Assembly: GCA_009774735.1 (NCBI GenBank)
Contig: VSOH01000306.1
Span: forward strand, 1-64,000
DNA from: Clostridiales bacterium
GTDB taxonomy: Bacteria; Bacillota; Clostridia; Oscillospirales; Acutalibacteraceae
Reading direction: 5' to 3'
Length of the DNA: 64,000 nucleotides
Of the stretch, positions 33,230 to 41,354 are shown piece after piece; the first letter of the stretch is position 1, and each line of letters opens with the position of its first letter. Both the position numbers and the translations under genes were made by a program. Under the pieces are notes generated by a model. It was not told where the DNA came from, did no database searches, and saw only the letters and a list, made by a program, of their open reading frames with translations.

Positions 33230-34894
33230 ATGGCACAATCATCAGACATATTCAGTTCAAAGGTCAAGCCTATCATGGATAAGGTCTTTGCTGACTTACA
33301 GAGTAAACGAGCAGACGAACTTGAAGCAAAATCAACATCTCTGCCCGGACTTATGGTAGGTGCGGCTGGTCCTGATGGTGGAATGGCTGCTATGGATGCC
33401 TACACCAATACTGTGCGGATGACTGGAGAATGGAACTCCAAGACCACTGAGGACTATATCGCAATGGTCAAGAAGGAGTTGAAGAAACAGAACATCAAGG
33501 TTGATGCTGTCATGGAGAAGAAGATGGTCGATTACCTGATTCAGAAGGAAATCCCCAAGAGTTCAGCCGAATACATCCTGAGGAAGGCTGCTGAAGGAAC
33601 CATCTTCTCACTCCCTCAAACCGTGAACAGGTCTGCATTGGAAGACCACATCCACAACGAAGCTGAGCGACGCTATGACCCTTCACTCATAGAGGTTGCC
33701 ACATCAAGCATCCTAAGTTGGGCAAGCAATGCTGCTACCACTATGGGTATTGGCGGTTTCTGGGGACAGACGGCTACCGATGTTGCCGTTGAAGGCATGA
33801 ACCATGTTTCCAACAAGGAGGATTCCTACCTTGCTACCCAAAAGGCTCAGGCTCAGAAGGATTATAAGACTGCCGAGAAAAAATCTGTCACCATTCCCAA
33901 ATGGATGCTCACGCAGATGGGCTTTGACAGAATCGGCAATGCAAAGGATGCAGACCTAAATAAAGCATTAAAATGGGCAACCAGTAATGCCAACATCTAT
34001 CGCAATAAGGTTAATGCAGCCATAGAAAAAGGAGAAAGAACTGTCAAGGGAAGCTCTACCAAGGCTGACATGAGCATCACCGATGCTACGATTCGCGCCA
34101 AACAGTACGAAGCCTTTGTGACTGCCATCAAGAAGGATCAGACGGAAAGAAAGACTCTGAGCGCAAGCATTGTTACACAGTCCTCCGCGATTGCAGAAGC
34201 ACCAGAGGAAACTGCGCCAGCAACAGAAAATACTTCCCAATCTATCCAACAAGAGCATATGCAAGCTGATTCACAGCAGACTCAGAGCAGTCAGGACGGA
34301 TGGAATAACCTTATCGGTTCTATTGGTCTGGAAGGTGTCGGTGACACCATGAATCACCTTGGTTTCACACTTGCCAACCTTCCTGATATGCTTTTGGGAA
34401 TCTTCACAGGCAAGACCAAGTCCATTGGTATGAACCAGAGTACGATGATGCCATTAGCCGCCATCATTGCCGGAACCTTCATCAAGAATCCGCTATTGAA
34501 GTTCCCTATGATGCTATGGGGAGGAGCCAATCTCGTGAACAAGATGGGTCAGGAAGCCCTTGCCGAACATCGTGGAACGGCAAACAGCCAAGGAGCAGAA
34601 GCAAAAACGACATACAAGCAATATCCTCATGAACTCCTTGACAAAAGGATTACCAACCCTGTAATAGAGGGAGATAAACTCATACTGAACATTGATAATG
34701 TTCCAAGAATAGTAACGTTGACACCTGTCATGCTCGATGCGTATAACCAGGGAGCCTTACCGCTCAATGTCATAGCAAACCGTGTACTCTCCAAGAGTGA
34801 CGCACAGCAGACACAGAATGTGGAGCAGACTCAGCACGCATCCCAGAGATACGAGCAGAGTCAGGTACAGGAGCAGTCACGTGGTATCAGATAA
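33230..34894 (+). CDS. Unknown 554-aa protein with hydrophobic segments and Gln-rich RGIR tail
   Basis: No recognised family. A helical N-terminal region (SSKVKPIMDKVFADLQSKRA, YIAMVKKELKKQNIKVDAVM) is followed by small hydrophobic stretches (LGFTLANLPDMLLGIFTG and MMPLAAIIAGTFIKNPLLKF) and a compact beta-rich C-terminal domain (ITNPVIEGDKLILNIDNVPR). The last 30 residues are Gln/Ser/Thr-rich and end in SRGIR. No signal peptide. It begins one base after the preceding ORF. The hydrophobic hairpins plus Gln-rich tail recall the 235-residue GMHR protein. It may be a transferred or pore-forming component. Confidence 0.7.
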   Translation: MAQSSDIFSSKVKPIMDKVFADLQSKRADELEAKSTSLPGLMVGAAGPDGGMAAMDAYTNTVRMTGEWNSKTTEDYIAMVKKELKKQNIKVDAVMEKKMVDYLIQKEIPKSSAEYILRKAAEGTIFSLPQTVNRSALEDHIHNEAERRYDPSLIEVATSSILSWASNAATTMGIGGFWGQTATDVAVEGMNHVSNKEDSYLATQKAQAQKDYKTAEKKSVTIPKWMLTQMGFDRIGNAKDADLNKALKWATSNANIYRNKVNAAIEKGERTVKGSSTKADMSITDATIRAKQYEAFVTAIKKDQTERKTLSASIVTQSSAIAEAPEETAPATENTSQSIQQEHMQADSQQTQSSQDGWNNLIGSIGLEGVGDTMNHLGFTLANLPDMLLGIFTGKTKSIGMNQSTMMPLAAIIAGTFIKNPLLKFPMMLWGGANLVNKMGQEALAEHRGTANSQGAEAKTTYKQYPHELLDKRITNPVIEGDKLILNIDNVPRIVTLTPVMLDAYNQGALPLNVIANRVLSKSDAQQTQNVEQTQHASQRYEQSQVQEQSRGIR

Positions 34895-34967
34895 GAAAAC
34901 AGGCAGAGAGGAAGCCTCTGACCATTATAGTTTACATGTTTTATCAACCATTTAATGATTATGAACA

Positions 34968-37127
34968 ATGGCAGATGAAAAAGTTATTCAGAAATCGGGC
35001 ATAGAGAGACAGACAGAGATTCTGGCTGCCGCTCTTGAAAAAGCCCAGACAAACGGCGGTGTTCTTCTGAACGCAAGTCAGAAGTCTTATCCTCGTCTGT
35101 TTGACAAAGGAATGATAGTCAGTCCTGCTAATGCCCTTATCATGGCTATCCACAGTGATAATGGCGAGTTTAAAACCAACAACTACACGCTCTTCAATCG
35201 AACCCAGCAGCGTGGTGAAGCCATCCGTCGTGGTCAGAAAGGTGTTCCCTTTACTTGGGTTACTAACGAGTATGCCAGCAAGGAGAATCCTGAGGAGAAA
35301 ATCTCCAAGGCTGAGTACTACAAACTTTCAGAGGATGACAAGGCAAAGTTTCAGGTCAGTCCCAAGCAAGAGACTTATACGCTCTTCAACATTGACCAGT
35401 CAACGATGCCAAGTGTCCACAAGGAAGACTACGAGGCTCAGGTGAAGGAGTACGGAGGCAAGGAGCAGTCTGAAGCCTACATGAGTGCAGAAGACCGCCA
35501 GCTTCGTATGGATGTCAACCAGTTCATCTTGAACATCAGAGACAACCTTGTGCCTATCCGCAAGGAAGCATCAGGTTTCAGTCTCTACGATGACAAGAAG
35601 GATGCCGTTCTCATCCCTTCTCTGAAGACCTTCGAGAGTTACAACGACTACGTTCAGGAAACTGCACGTCTTGTTGCGATGGCGGCAGGTTCACCTCAGC
35701 GTCTTGGCAGAGAAGGTTTCTTCCGTCCTGACGGAGATACCCCTTCTTTGAAAGCACAGACCAAGGAGATAATGACTCACGAGTTGGTGTCAGCTATCAA
35801 GATGCTGGATTTCGGACTTCCTGCAAAGATGAGAGAGGAAACTTTACGTTCCACCGTTCCCAATGCTTTGCAATTCATGAAGGAAGATCCAAAGTTCACC
35901 GAGGAACTTCTTCATGATGTCAACCGCACAGTCGGCATGATCAAGAAGGCAGAGAGTGGCGAGAAGATTAAGCTCAAGGAGCCTGTACAGACTCCTCAGC
36001 AGAAGTGGGACAAGAACTTCCCTATGGAGAACGTACCTGACAAGTTCCAGGGTGTTGTCATGGTGAAGGACGATGAAGGCAAGTGGACACTTACTGCCAA
36101 GGCAGAGAATGAGCCTCGTTTTGCCATCCATCCTACCTACGAGGATGTAAGTCTTTTCTTTGATGTCATCAAGAACGACCAGGACGAAGCCCATGTCAAG
36201 GAGTTCCGTACTCAGATTGCTCAGAAGTATTACCAGGAACTCGCCAAAGACCCTTCAAAGGGTGTTGACCTGTTCACAAGTAATGCCAGCAAGGAAGCTC
36301 TCGACCTTATCACGAAGGTCAACGCTTTCAAGTCGAAGGATTCCAAGGTGTATCTCGTCGCCACCATTGGTGATGAGAGACAGCAGCCAGTAGAACTTTC
36401 GTCTGAGCTCTGGCAACGTCTCTACCTTGCCGACAACAAGAGAGACTACAAGCCACATCTTGCAGCCATCCTTTATCCTGAAGTCCTTGCTGCGAAACTT
36501 GAAGAAGCGAAGCAAGCAACCTCCATCAAGGTTGATGGCACGCCACAACATGAGGAGAAGGAGCATCAGGACTACCATCAGAACCTCGATTTACAGGCTG
36601 AGAAGGAGAAGCTTGAAGAGATGAAGCGTCAGAACTCTCCTGAGCAGAAGGAAAAAGAGAAGCAGGAGGAGAAAGCCAAGGAGGAAGCCACCAAAGCCGA
36701 GACCAAGGCTGTTGCTGCTATAGCACTCAGTCCTATGCTCAAGCAGTTCCTCGACCTGAAGAAGAAGCATCCCGATGCACTCCTTCTTTTCCGCTGTGGC
36801 GACTTCTACGAGACCTACATGCAGGATGCTGAGAAATCTTCAAAGATTCTGGGCATTACTCTTACCAAGAGTAGCAAGACCAAGGATCCTGACGGCAAGC
36901 CTCTCGCAATGGCAGGTTTCCCTTACCATGCTCTCGACACCTATCTTCCTAAGCTCATCCGTGCCGGTCAGCGTGTTGCTATCTGCGACCAGATAGAGGC
37001 ACCGAAGGAAACCACCAAGCGTGGTATCACCGAGACCATTGCACCTACGGAGAAGCAGGAGGTCAAGCAGGAGGCTACCAAGGCTAAGCCCGAGGAACAG
37101 ACTCAGCATCAGAGTTTTCACCGCTAA
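34968..37127 (+). CDS. ArdC-like N-terminal region fused to a MutS mismatch-recognition domain, SFHR tail
   Basis: A 719-residue cytosolic protein. Residues about 15-330 resemble ArdC/DUF1738-type antirestriction proteins ([52 protein letters not shown]), but the zinc-protease HExxH is not visible (THELVS only). Residues about 340-540 form a second mixed domain, followed by a charged coiled coil. Residues about 586-695 are a MutS domain [63 protein letters not shown]. They keep the Phe-x-Glu motif (F613-x-E615) that probes mismatches. No MutS ATPase is present. The tail ends QSFHR. A role in protecting or checking newly entered DNA is an inference. Confidence 0.8.
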   Translation: MADEKVIQKSGIERQTEILAAALEKAQTNGGVLLNASQKSYPRLFDKGMIVSPANALIMAIHSDNGEFKTNNYTLFNRTQQRGEAIRRGQKGVPFTWVTNEYASKENPEEKISKAEYYKLSEDDKAKFQVSPKQETYTLFNIDQSTMPSVHKEDYEAQVKEYGGKEQSEAYMSAEDRQLRMDVNQFILNIRDNLVPIRKEASGFSLYDDKKDAVLIPSLKTFESYNDYVQETARLVAMAAGSPQRLGREGFFRPDGDTPSLKAQTKEIMTHELVSAIKMLDFGLPAKMREETLRSTVPNALQFMKEDPKFTEELLHDVNRTVGMIKKAESGEKIKLKEPVQTPQQKWDKNFPMENVPDKFQGVVMVKDDEGKWTLTAKAENEPRFAIHPTYEDVSLFFDVIKNDQDEAHVKEFRTQIAQKYYQELAKDPSKGVDLFTSNASKEALDLITKVNAFKSKDSKVYLVATIGDERQQPVELSSELWQRLYLADNKRDYKPHLAAILYPEVLAAKLEEAKQATSIKVDGTPQHEEKEHQDYHQNLDLQAEKEKLEEMKRQNSPEQKEKEKQEEKAKEEATKAETKAVAAIALSPMLKQFLDLKKKHPDALLLFRCGDFYETYMQDAEKSSKILGITLTKSSKTKDPDGKPLAMAGFPYHALDTYLPKLIRAGQRVAICDQIEAPKETTKRGITETIAPTEKQEVKQEATKAKPEEQTQHQSFHR

Positions 37128-37138
37128 CAGTCACTCAC

Positions 37139-37170
37139 GGAGTAAGGGAATGTGACAGGTTCCCTTCTCC
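37139..37170 (+). other. Intercistronic hairpin upstream of repeat array 4
   Basis: GGAG-T-AAGGGAA (37139-37150) pairs with TTCCCTT-C-TCC (37160-37170) around a 9-nt loop. There is no T-tract, so it is more likely an RNA-processing or stability element than a terminator. Confidence 0.55.
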
Positions 37171-37173
37171 ACT

Positions 37174-37218
37174 CTGAGTAACACAAGTAATATGAATAAC
37201 ATCAGTAACAACGTAAAC
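37174..37218 (+). repeat. 9-bp leader repeats, array 4
   Basis: Five consecutive 9-mers: CTGAGTAAC, ACAAGTAAT, ATGAATAAC, ATCAGTAAC and AACGTAAAC, ending one base before ATG 37220. This is the longest array and the clearest 9-bp phase. Confidence 0.8.
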
Positions 37219-37219
37219 T

Positions 37220-38854
37220 ATGGCAACATCAGCATCCCGACAGCAGTACATTGAAGCCAATGCAGAGGCGGCGATGGAACAGATGCGAAGATATGGCATT
37301 CCTGCTTCCGTCACCCTTGCACAGGGAATCATAGAGTCTGCCAATGGCAAGAGTACTCTGGCACAGACGGCGAACAACCATTTCGGTGTCAAGGGAACAT
37401 ACAATGGCGCATACGTTCTTGCCAATGATGACAAGCCTAACGAGAAGTTCAAGAAGTACGATTCTGTTGCCCAAAGCTATGAGGATCATTCCAAGGTGCT
37501 GATGGCAAGCCGTTACACGCAATACACGAAGAATCTTGCGCATGATGACTACAAAGGATGGGCAGCAGCCATCAAGAAAGGTGGCTATGCTACAGCCTCG
37601 AACTATGTAGGAACTATCGTCAGCGTTGTGGAGAGCAATAATCTCCAGAAATACGACCAGATGGTCTTGGAACAGATGAAGAAGGAAGGAAAGTCGTTCG
37701 GAGTAGAAGCTAATCCTCTCTCCGCACAAACTGGCAATCAGCAACCTTCTAAGTCATCAGGTCTCAAATCTACAGGTATGAATCTTCCTGAAGGCAAGTA
37801 CAGTATGCCTATCATCAAGAATGAAACGTTGCTTGTCACATCAGCTTATGGGAAGCGTGAAGACCCTGTCAACAAAGGGAAATCGCAGATTCATCATGGC
37901 ATTGACATCAACGCCCGGCATGACAGCATCCTCGCAACTGAAAACGGAGGTAAGGTTGTCAGCGTCAATCACAACACCAATACTGGAGGCGGTAAATCCA
38001 TCACTGTTGAATACAGCCGTGAGGACGGCAGTAAGACCAGAGTGCAATATATGCACCTCTCGCAGATTGATGTGAAGGTTGGTGATACCGTCAATGCAGG
38101 TCAGAAACTTGGCGTTACTGGCAATACCGGCACAAGAACCACTGGCGAACACCTTCATTTCGGAGTCATCAATGTAGATGCTGAAGGCAAGCAGCAATGG
38201 GTAAATCCTGCTGCCTATCTTGCTGAAATCAATGCCAAAGGCAAACTCGGTCAGCATGTCAGCCTGAAGAACGGTACAGACCTATTGGCTCAGTATCAGT
38301 CAAGTTTATCCAATAGCAATCAGCCCGAAACATCGGAAGAAGTTCAGCAGACAAACCAGGAAGAACTCACTCCCGACAACTGGATGAAGATGCTTATGGC
38401 ATCGGAAGGTCTCGGCACAGGAGAAGGAGGCGGTCTTTTTGATTCCATCATGAAGATGTTTATGACCATGATGATGTTGGTGATGAGCATGGAGAACAAG
38501 AGCAAGGAGGAAAAGATGGAAGCCATTGCCGATGCTGTCATCAACCAGAAGATAGACATCAGCAGTATGGTTCCTAACCTCCAATCCGCAGAACTCTCGA
38601 TAAAAACCAGTGGTGTGAATAAGTCTGCCGTGCTCACTACCAATGATGGGAAGCATGAGTATCGAACAGAACTCACAGAGCAACAGACAAACCAACTGTC
38701 TCAGATTCTGCATTCTGACATGGATGATGAAGCCAAGAAGCAGCGTATAGGAACATTCGTTAGCAGTATTTCCTTCACCCAACAGGCATCACAGAACTAC
38801 GAGCAGATTTCCGCTCAGCAACAGTCACAGGAGCAGCAACTCCAAAGAAAATAG
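37220..38854 (+). CDS. Bifunctional glucosaminidase-M23 peptidoglycan hydrolase without signal peptide
   Basis: A 544-residue protein with two wall-cutting domains. Residues about 5-150 are a glucosaminidase (YGIPASVTLAQGIIESANGK with catalytic Glu; NNHFGVKG). Residues about 195-345 are an M23 peptidase with intact motifs HHGIDI (His 225/226, Asp 229), YMHLS and HLHF. A Met-rich hydrophobic helix (IMKMFMTMMMLVMSMENK) and a Gln-rich tail ending LQRK follow. There is no signal peptide, unlike the two minus-strand hydrolases in the window. It is therefore either released by another route, perhaps through the transfer channel itself, or acts after delivery. Confidence 0.88.
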   Translation: MATSASRQQYIEANAEAAMEQMRRYGIPASVTLAQGIIESANGKSTLAQTANNHFGVKGTYNGAYVLANDDKPNEKFKKYDSVAQSYEDHSKVLMASRYTQYTKNLAHDDYKGWAAAIKKGGYATASNYVGTIVSVVESNNLQKYDQMVLEQMKKEGKSFGVEANPLSAQTGNQQPSKSSGLKSTGMNLPEGKYSMPIIKNETLLVTSAYGKREDPVNKGKSQIHHGIDINARHDSILATENGGKVVSVNHNTNTGGGKSITVEYSREDGSKTRVQYMHLSQIDVKVGDTVNAGQKLGVTGNTGTRTTGEHLHFGVINVDAEGKQQWVNPAAYLAEINAKGKLGQHVSLKNGTDLLAQYQSSLSNSNQPETSEEVQQTNQEELTPDNWMKMLMASEGLGTGEGGGLFDSIMKMFMTMMMLVMSMENKSKEEKMEAIADAVINQKIDISSMVPNLQSAELSIKTSGVNKSAVLTTNDGKHEYRTELTEQQTNQLSQILHSDMDDEAKKQRIGTFVSSISFTQQASQNYEQISAQQQSQEQQLQRK

Positions 38855-38878
38855 TATTCACCATTTTATACAGCAATT

Positions 38879-39511
38879 ATGATACGAGCAGACGTAACAG
38901 CTATTGGCACCATCAAACGTGCCGCTACTATCAGGACTGACAAGAACAATCAGCCTTATTTGTCTTTCATTCTGGGCATTACGCTTACAGACTCCAAGGG
39001 AAGCGCGAAGGACATTGAACTCTTCGTGATGGACACCAAGGGTAAGCAAAGTGACATTTCCCTCTATTCGGAGAAGAAGCGAGTTTCGGTGAAGGGCAGC
39101 ATGAATATCCGCACCAAGGGCGAGGAACTTGCCTATTACATCAACGCAGAGAGCATCACCACCAAGGAGGTGGCAGAACTTGACTCCATCGATGGCGACC
39201 TGCGTTTTGTCGGTTTTCTGCGCAAAGACAAAGTCTGTGAGGAGAAGACAGACCGTAACGGCAAGCCGTACCTCATTTTCTCTGCCTATTCTTCAGAGAA
39301 AGTTGGCGACAGTTTCGTCAACACATGGGTCAACTTCCGTCGTTTCCCAGAGAAGGATACAGGTATCGAGACCGTCAAGCCTGAATGGATGCAGCCAAAG
39401 GCTCATGTAATCATTGATGGCGACCTGCATCTGGAGTACTACGGTGGTAAGGTACGTATTTCCAGCCGTGTGAAAGACATGAGCCTGTGGGAAAAGAAAT
39501 CACGTGACTAA
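38879..39511 (+). CDS. Tandem OB-fold, single-strand-DNA-binding-like protein
   Basis: A 210-residue protein with two similar halves. Half 1 has VTAIGTIKRAATIRTDKNNQ, YLSFILGITL and RVSVKGSMNIRTKGEELAYY. Half 2 has LRFVGFLRKDKVCEEKTDRN, YLIFSAYSSEKV, AHVIIDGDLHLEYYGGKVRI. Each reads as an OB-fold with an SSB-like pattern (strand, basic loop, GKPYLxF, then ...VxxxGxLxxxxYxGK). SSB-like proteins are usual in conjugative elements, coating incoming single strands. The tandem fusion is less usual. It sits between the wall hydrolase and ArdC genes. Confidence 0.75.
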   Translation: MIRADVTAIGTIKRAATIRTDKNNQPYLSFILGITLTDSKGSAKDIELFVMDTKGKQSDISLYSEKKRVSVKGSMNIRTKGEELAYYINAESITTKEVAELDSIDGDLRFVGFLRKDKVCEEKTDRNGKPYLIFSAYSSEKVGDSFVNTWVNFRRFPEKDTGIETVKPEWMQPKAHVIIDGDLHLEYYGGKVRISSRVKDMSLWEKKSRD

Positions 39512-39539
39512 CCGTCTGACAAGATAAAAAGATAATCCT

Positions 39540-40799
39540 ATGGCAAGTAAGAATCAAAACTCAAACGCAAGAAGCGCAGAGGACAGAGCATTGGATTTGT
39601 TCGCAGATCTCATGATTGAGAAGATCCAGAATATCCAGCAAGACTGGAAGAAGCCTTGGTTCACCCCTCAGTCAGCGCAACTTCCTCGTAATCTGAGCGG
39701 AAGACAGTATAACGGTTTCAATAGTATCGTACTGATGATGATGCAGGAGAAGCATGGGTGGCAGACTTCACGCTATGCAACCTTCGACCGTATCTCCGCT
39801 ATGAACTATCAGAAGGACAAGGAAGGAGGTAGAGTTCATGCCGTTGACAAAGACGGCGAGAAACTTCCTCTTGTCAGCGTCAACAAGGGCGAGAAGAGTA
39901 CCCCCGTGATGCTGACCACGTTCACCTGTGTCAACAGTGAGACAAAGGAGCGCATCAAGTATGACGATTATAAATTGTTGAGCGAGGACGAGCGAGCAAA
40001 ATACAATGTCTATCCGAAGCTCCAGGTCTATAACGTCTTCAATCTCGACCAGACGAACCTGAAAGAGGCACGTCCAGAGATGTATCAGAAGTTCCTTGAT
40101 GAGACCGATGGTCAGAAGTTCCAATCCAGCGAGGGCATGAAGGATTTCCCTGCCATCGATGCAATGATAGCAAAAGACCTTTATGTCTGTCCTATCAAAC
40201 CCACCTTCGGCGATGATGCTTATTACAGCATTTCGAAGGACGAAATTGTCATCCCAGAGAAGAAGCAATTCACTGATGGTGAGGCATTTTATTCAAATCT
40301 TCTCCATGAGATGAGTCACGCCTCTGGAAGCGAATCTCGCCTGAACAGATTGCGTCCGGCATCGTTCGGAAGTGCTGAATATTCGAGAGAGGAACTGGTC
40401 GCAGAATTGACTGCAGCACTCGTTTCATCACAGCATGGAATGACCAAGGGCATCAAGGCAGATTCAGCCGCTTACCTCAAGTCATGGCTTGACCAGTTGC
40501 ACCAAGAACCCGACTTTATCAAGACCGTTCTCATGGATGTCAAGAAGTCCTCTTCATTCATCAATCAGCGCATTGATGCTGTTCAGATGAAGTTGGAAAA
40601 GGATGGTTGGGAAGCAGATTTCTCGGAGGTTCGTGAGCAGAACAAGACCTACATGTCATCATTCAGCAATGACAAGGGCAAGACAGCTACCGCCACAGAG
40701 CAACAGACTCAGAGCGAGGAGCAGAGCAAGCCAGAAGTTAAGGAGCAAGCCGAGGAGATTGCCGCCAAGAATGTAGCACAGCCTCGATTTCACAGATAG
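39540..40799 (+). CDS. ardC: ArdC-family antirestriction protein with zincin active site, RFHR tail
   Basis: A 419-residue ArdC homologue. The N-terminal domain binds single-stranded DNA (KIQNIQQDWKKPWFTPQSAQ, LSGRQYNGFNSIVLMMM, KGEKSTPVMLTTFTCVN, YNVFNLDQTNL). The C-terminal zinc-metallopeptidase-like domain has HExxH at 256-260 (LLHEMSHASGSESRLNR) and the downstream SREELVAELTAALV helix. ArdC protects transferred DNA from restriction in the recipient and is known to be moved with the DNA in some plasmids. A Gln/Glu-rich tail ends in PRFHR, close to the GMHR/SFHR tails of neighbours. It lies 28 bp downstream of the SSB-like gene. Confidence 0.93.
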   Translation: MASKNQNSNARSAEDRALDLFADLMIEKIQNIQQDWKKPWFTPQSAQLPRNLSGRQYNGFNSIVLMMMQEKHGWQTSRYATFDRISAMNYQKDKEGGRVHAVDKDGEKLPLVSVNKGEKSTPVMLTTFTCVNSETKERIKYDDYKLLSEDERAKYNVYPKLQVYNVFNLDQTNLKEARPEMYQKFLDETDGQKFQSSEGMKDFPAIDAMIAKDLYVCPIKPTFGDDAYYSISKDEIVIPEKKQFTDGEAFYSNLLHEMSHASGSESRLNRLRPASFGSAEYSREELVAELTAALVSSQHGMTKGIKADSAAYLKSWLDQLHQEPDFIKTVLMDVKKSSSFINQRIDAVQMKLEKDGWEADFSEVREQNKTYMSSFSNDKGKTATATEQQTQSEEQSKPEVKEQAEEIAAKNVAQPRFHR

Positions 40800-40839
40800 C
40801 AGAACGCTCAATCCCGAAAGGAATCCTGTCATCATCCGT

Positions 40840-41334
40840 GTGGATGGCGTACCGATAATCTCTGCCACTCATTACTATGAGGGCAACAACAGAGAGATAG
40901 CCAAGCGTATGAAGGTTGGTGAGACAGAAGCACTTGACTGTGCAGCACTTACCATGATACCGCTTATCCCTAGGCACTCAGTACTCGTTCCAATCCCAGG
41001 TCATGAAGGAAAAGCCAAGCAGACGCTACAACTCTGCAAGGCTATTTCCTCCTACACAGGAATCCCTGTAGCTGATGTACTGCAAGGCAAAAGCCGCGAG
41101 TCGAACTATGATGCCAAGCACGAAGGCAAAGGTCTGACGGAGAAAGATATGGGATTCCGAAAGGTTTCCCAACTTCCTGAAGGCAAGATTCCTGTCTATG
41201 TGGACAATGTGGTGGACACAGCGACCACGGCAAAAGCTGCCTACCATGCCGTCGGCAAAGGAATGGTGGTCACATTTGCTATCAGCGACACGCTCTTCAT
41301 GCAGAAGGAGCAGGTTCACGGTATGCACAGATAG
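40840..41334 (+). CDS. Phosphoribosyltransferase-like protein with GMHR tail
   Basis: Start GTG 40840: the frame is open further upstream (LNPERNPVIIRV) but offers no ATG, and a TAG closes it at about 40772. The 164-residue product has a PRTase-fold pattern: RHSVLVPIPGHEGKAKQTLQ as an early strand-loop and KIPVYVDNVVDTATTAKAAY as the PRPP-binding loop (D-N-V-V-D-T-A-T-T in place of the usual DDxxTTG). Such proteins in mobile elements often act on nucleotides or DNA uptake (ComF-like). Activity is uncertain because the loop is divergent. It ends in VHGMHR. Confidence 0.7.
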   Translation: MDGVPIISATHYYEGNNREIAKRMKVGETEALDCAALTMIPLIPRHSVLVPIPGHEGKAKQTLQLCKAISSYTGIPVADVLQGKSRESNYDAKHEGKGLTEKDMGFRKVSQLPEGKIPVYVDNVVDTATTAKAAYHAVGKGMVVTFAISDTLFMQKEQVHGMHR

Positions 41335-41354
41335 TTTATAACAATAATTACACA

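Noticed and set aside
40772-40840. Fusion of ArdC and the PRTase-like gene by frameshift
   Set aside because: There is no homopolymer at the junction, the ArdC tail ends in the shared RFHR motif, and GTG 40840 is a usable start.
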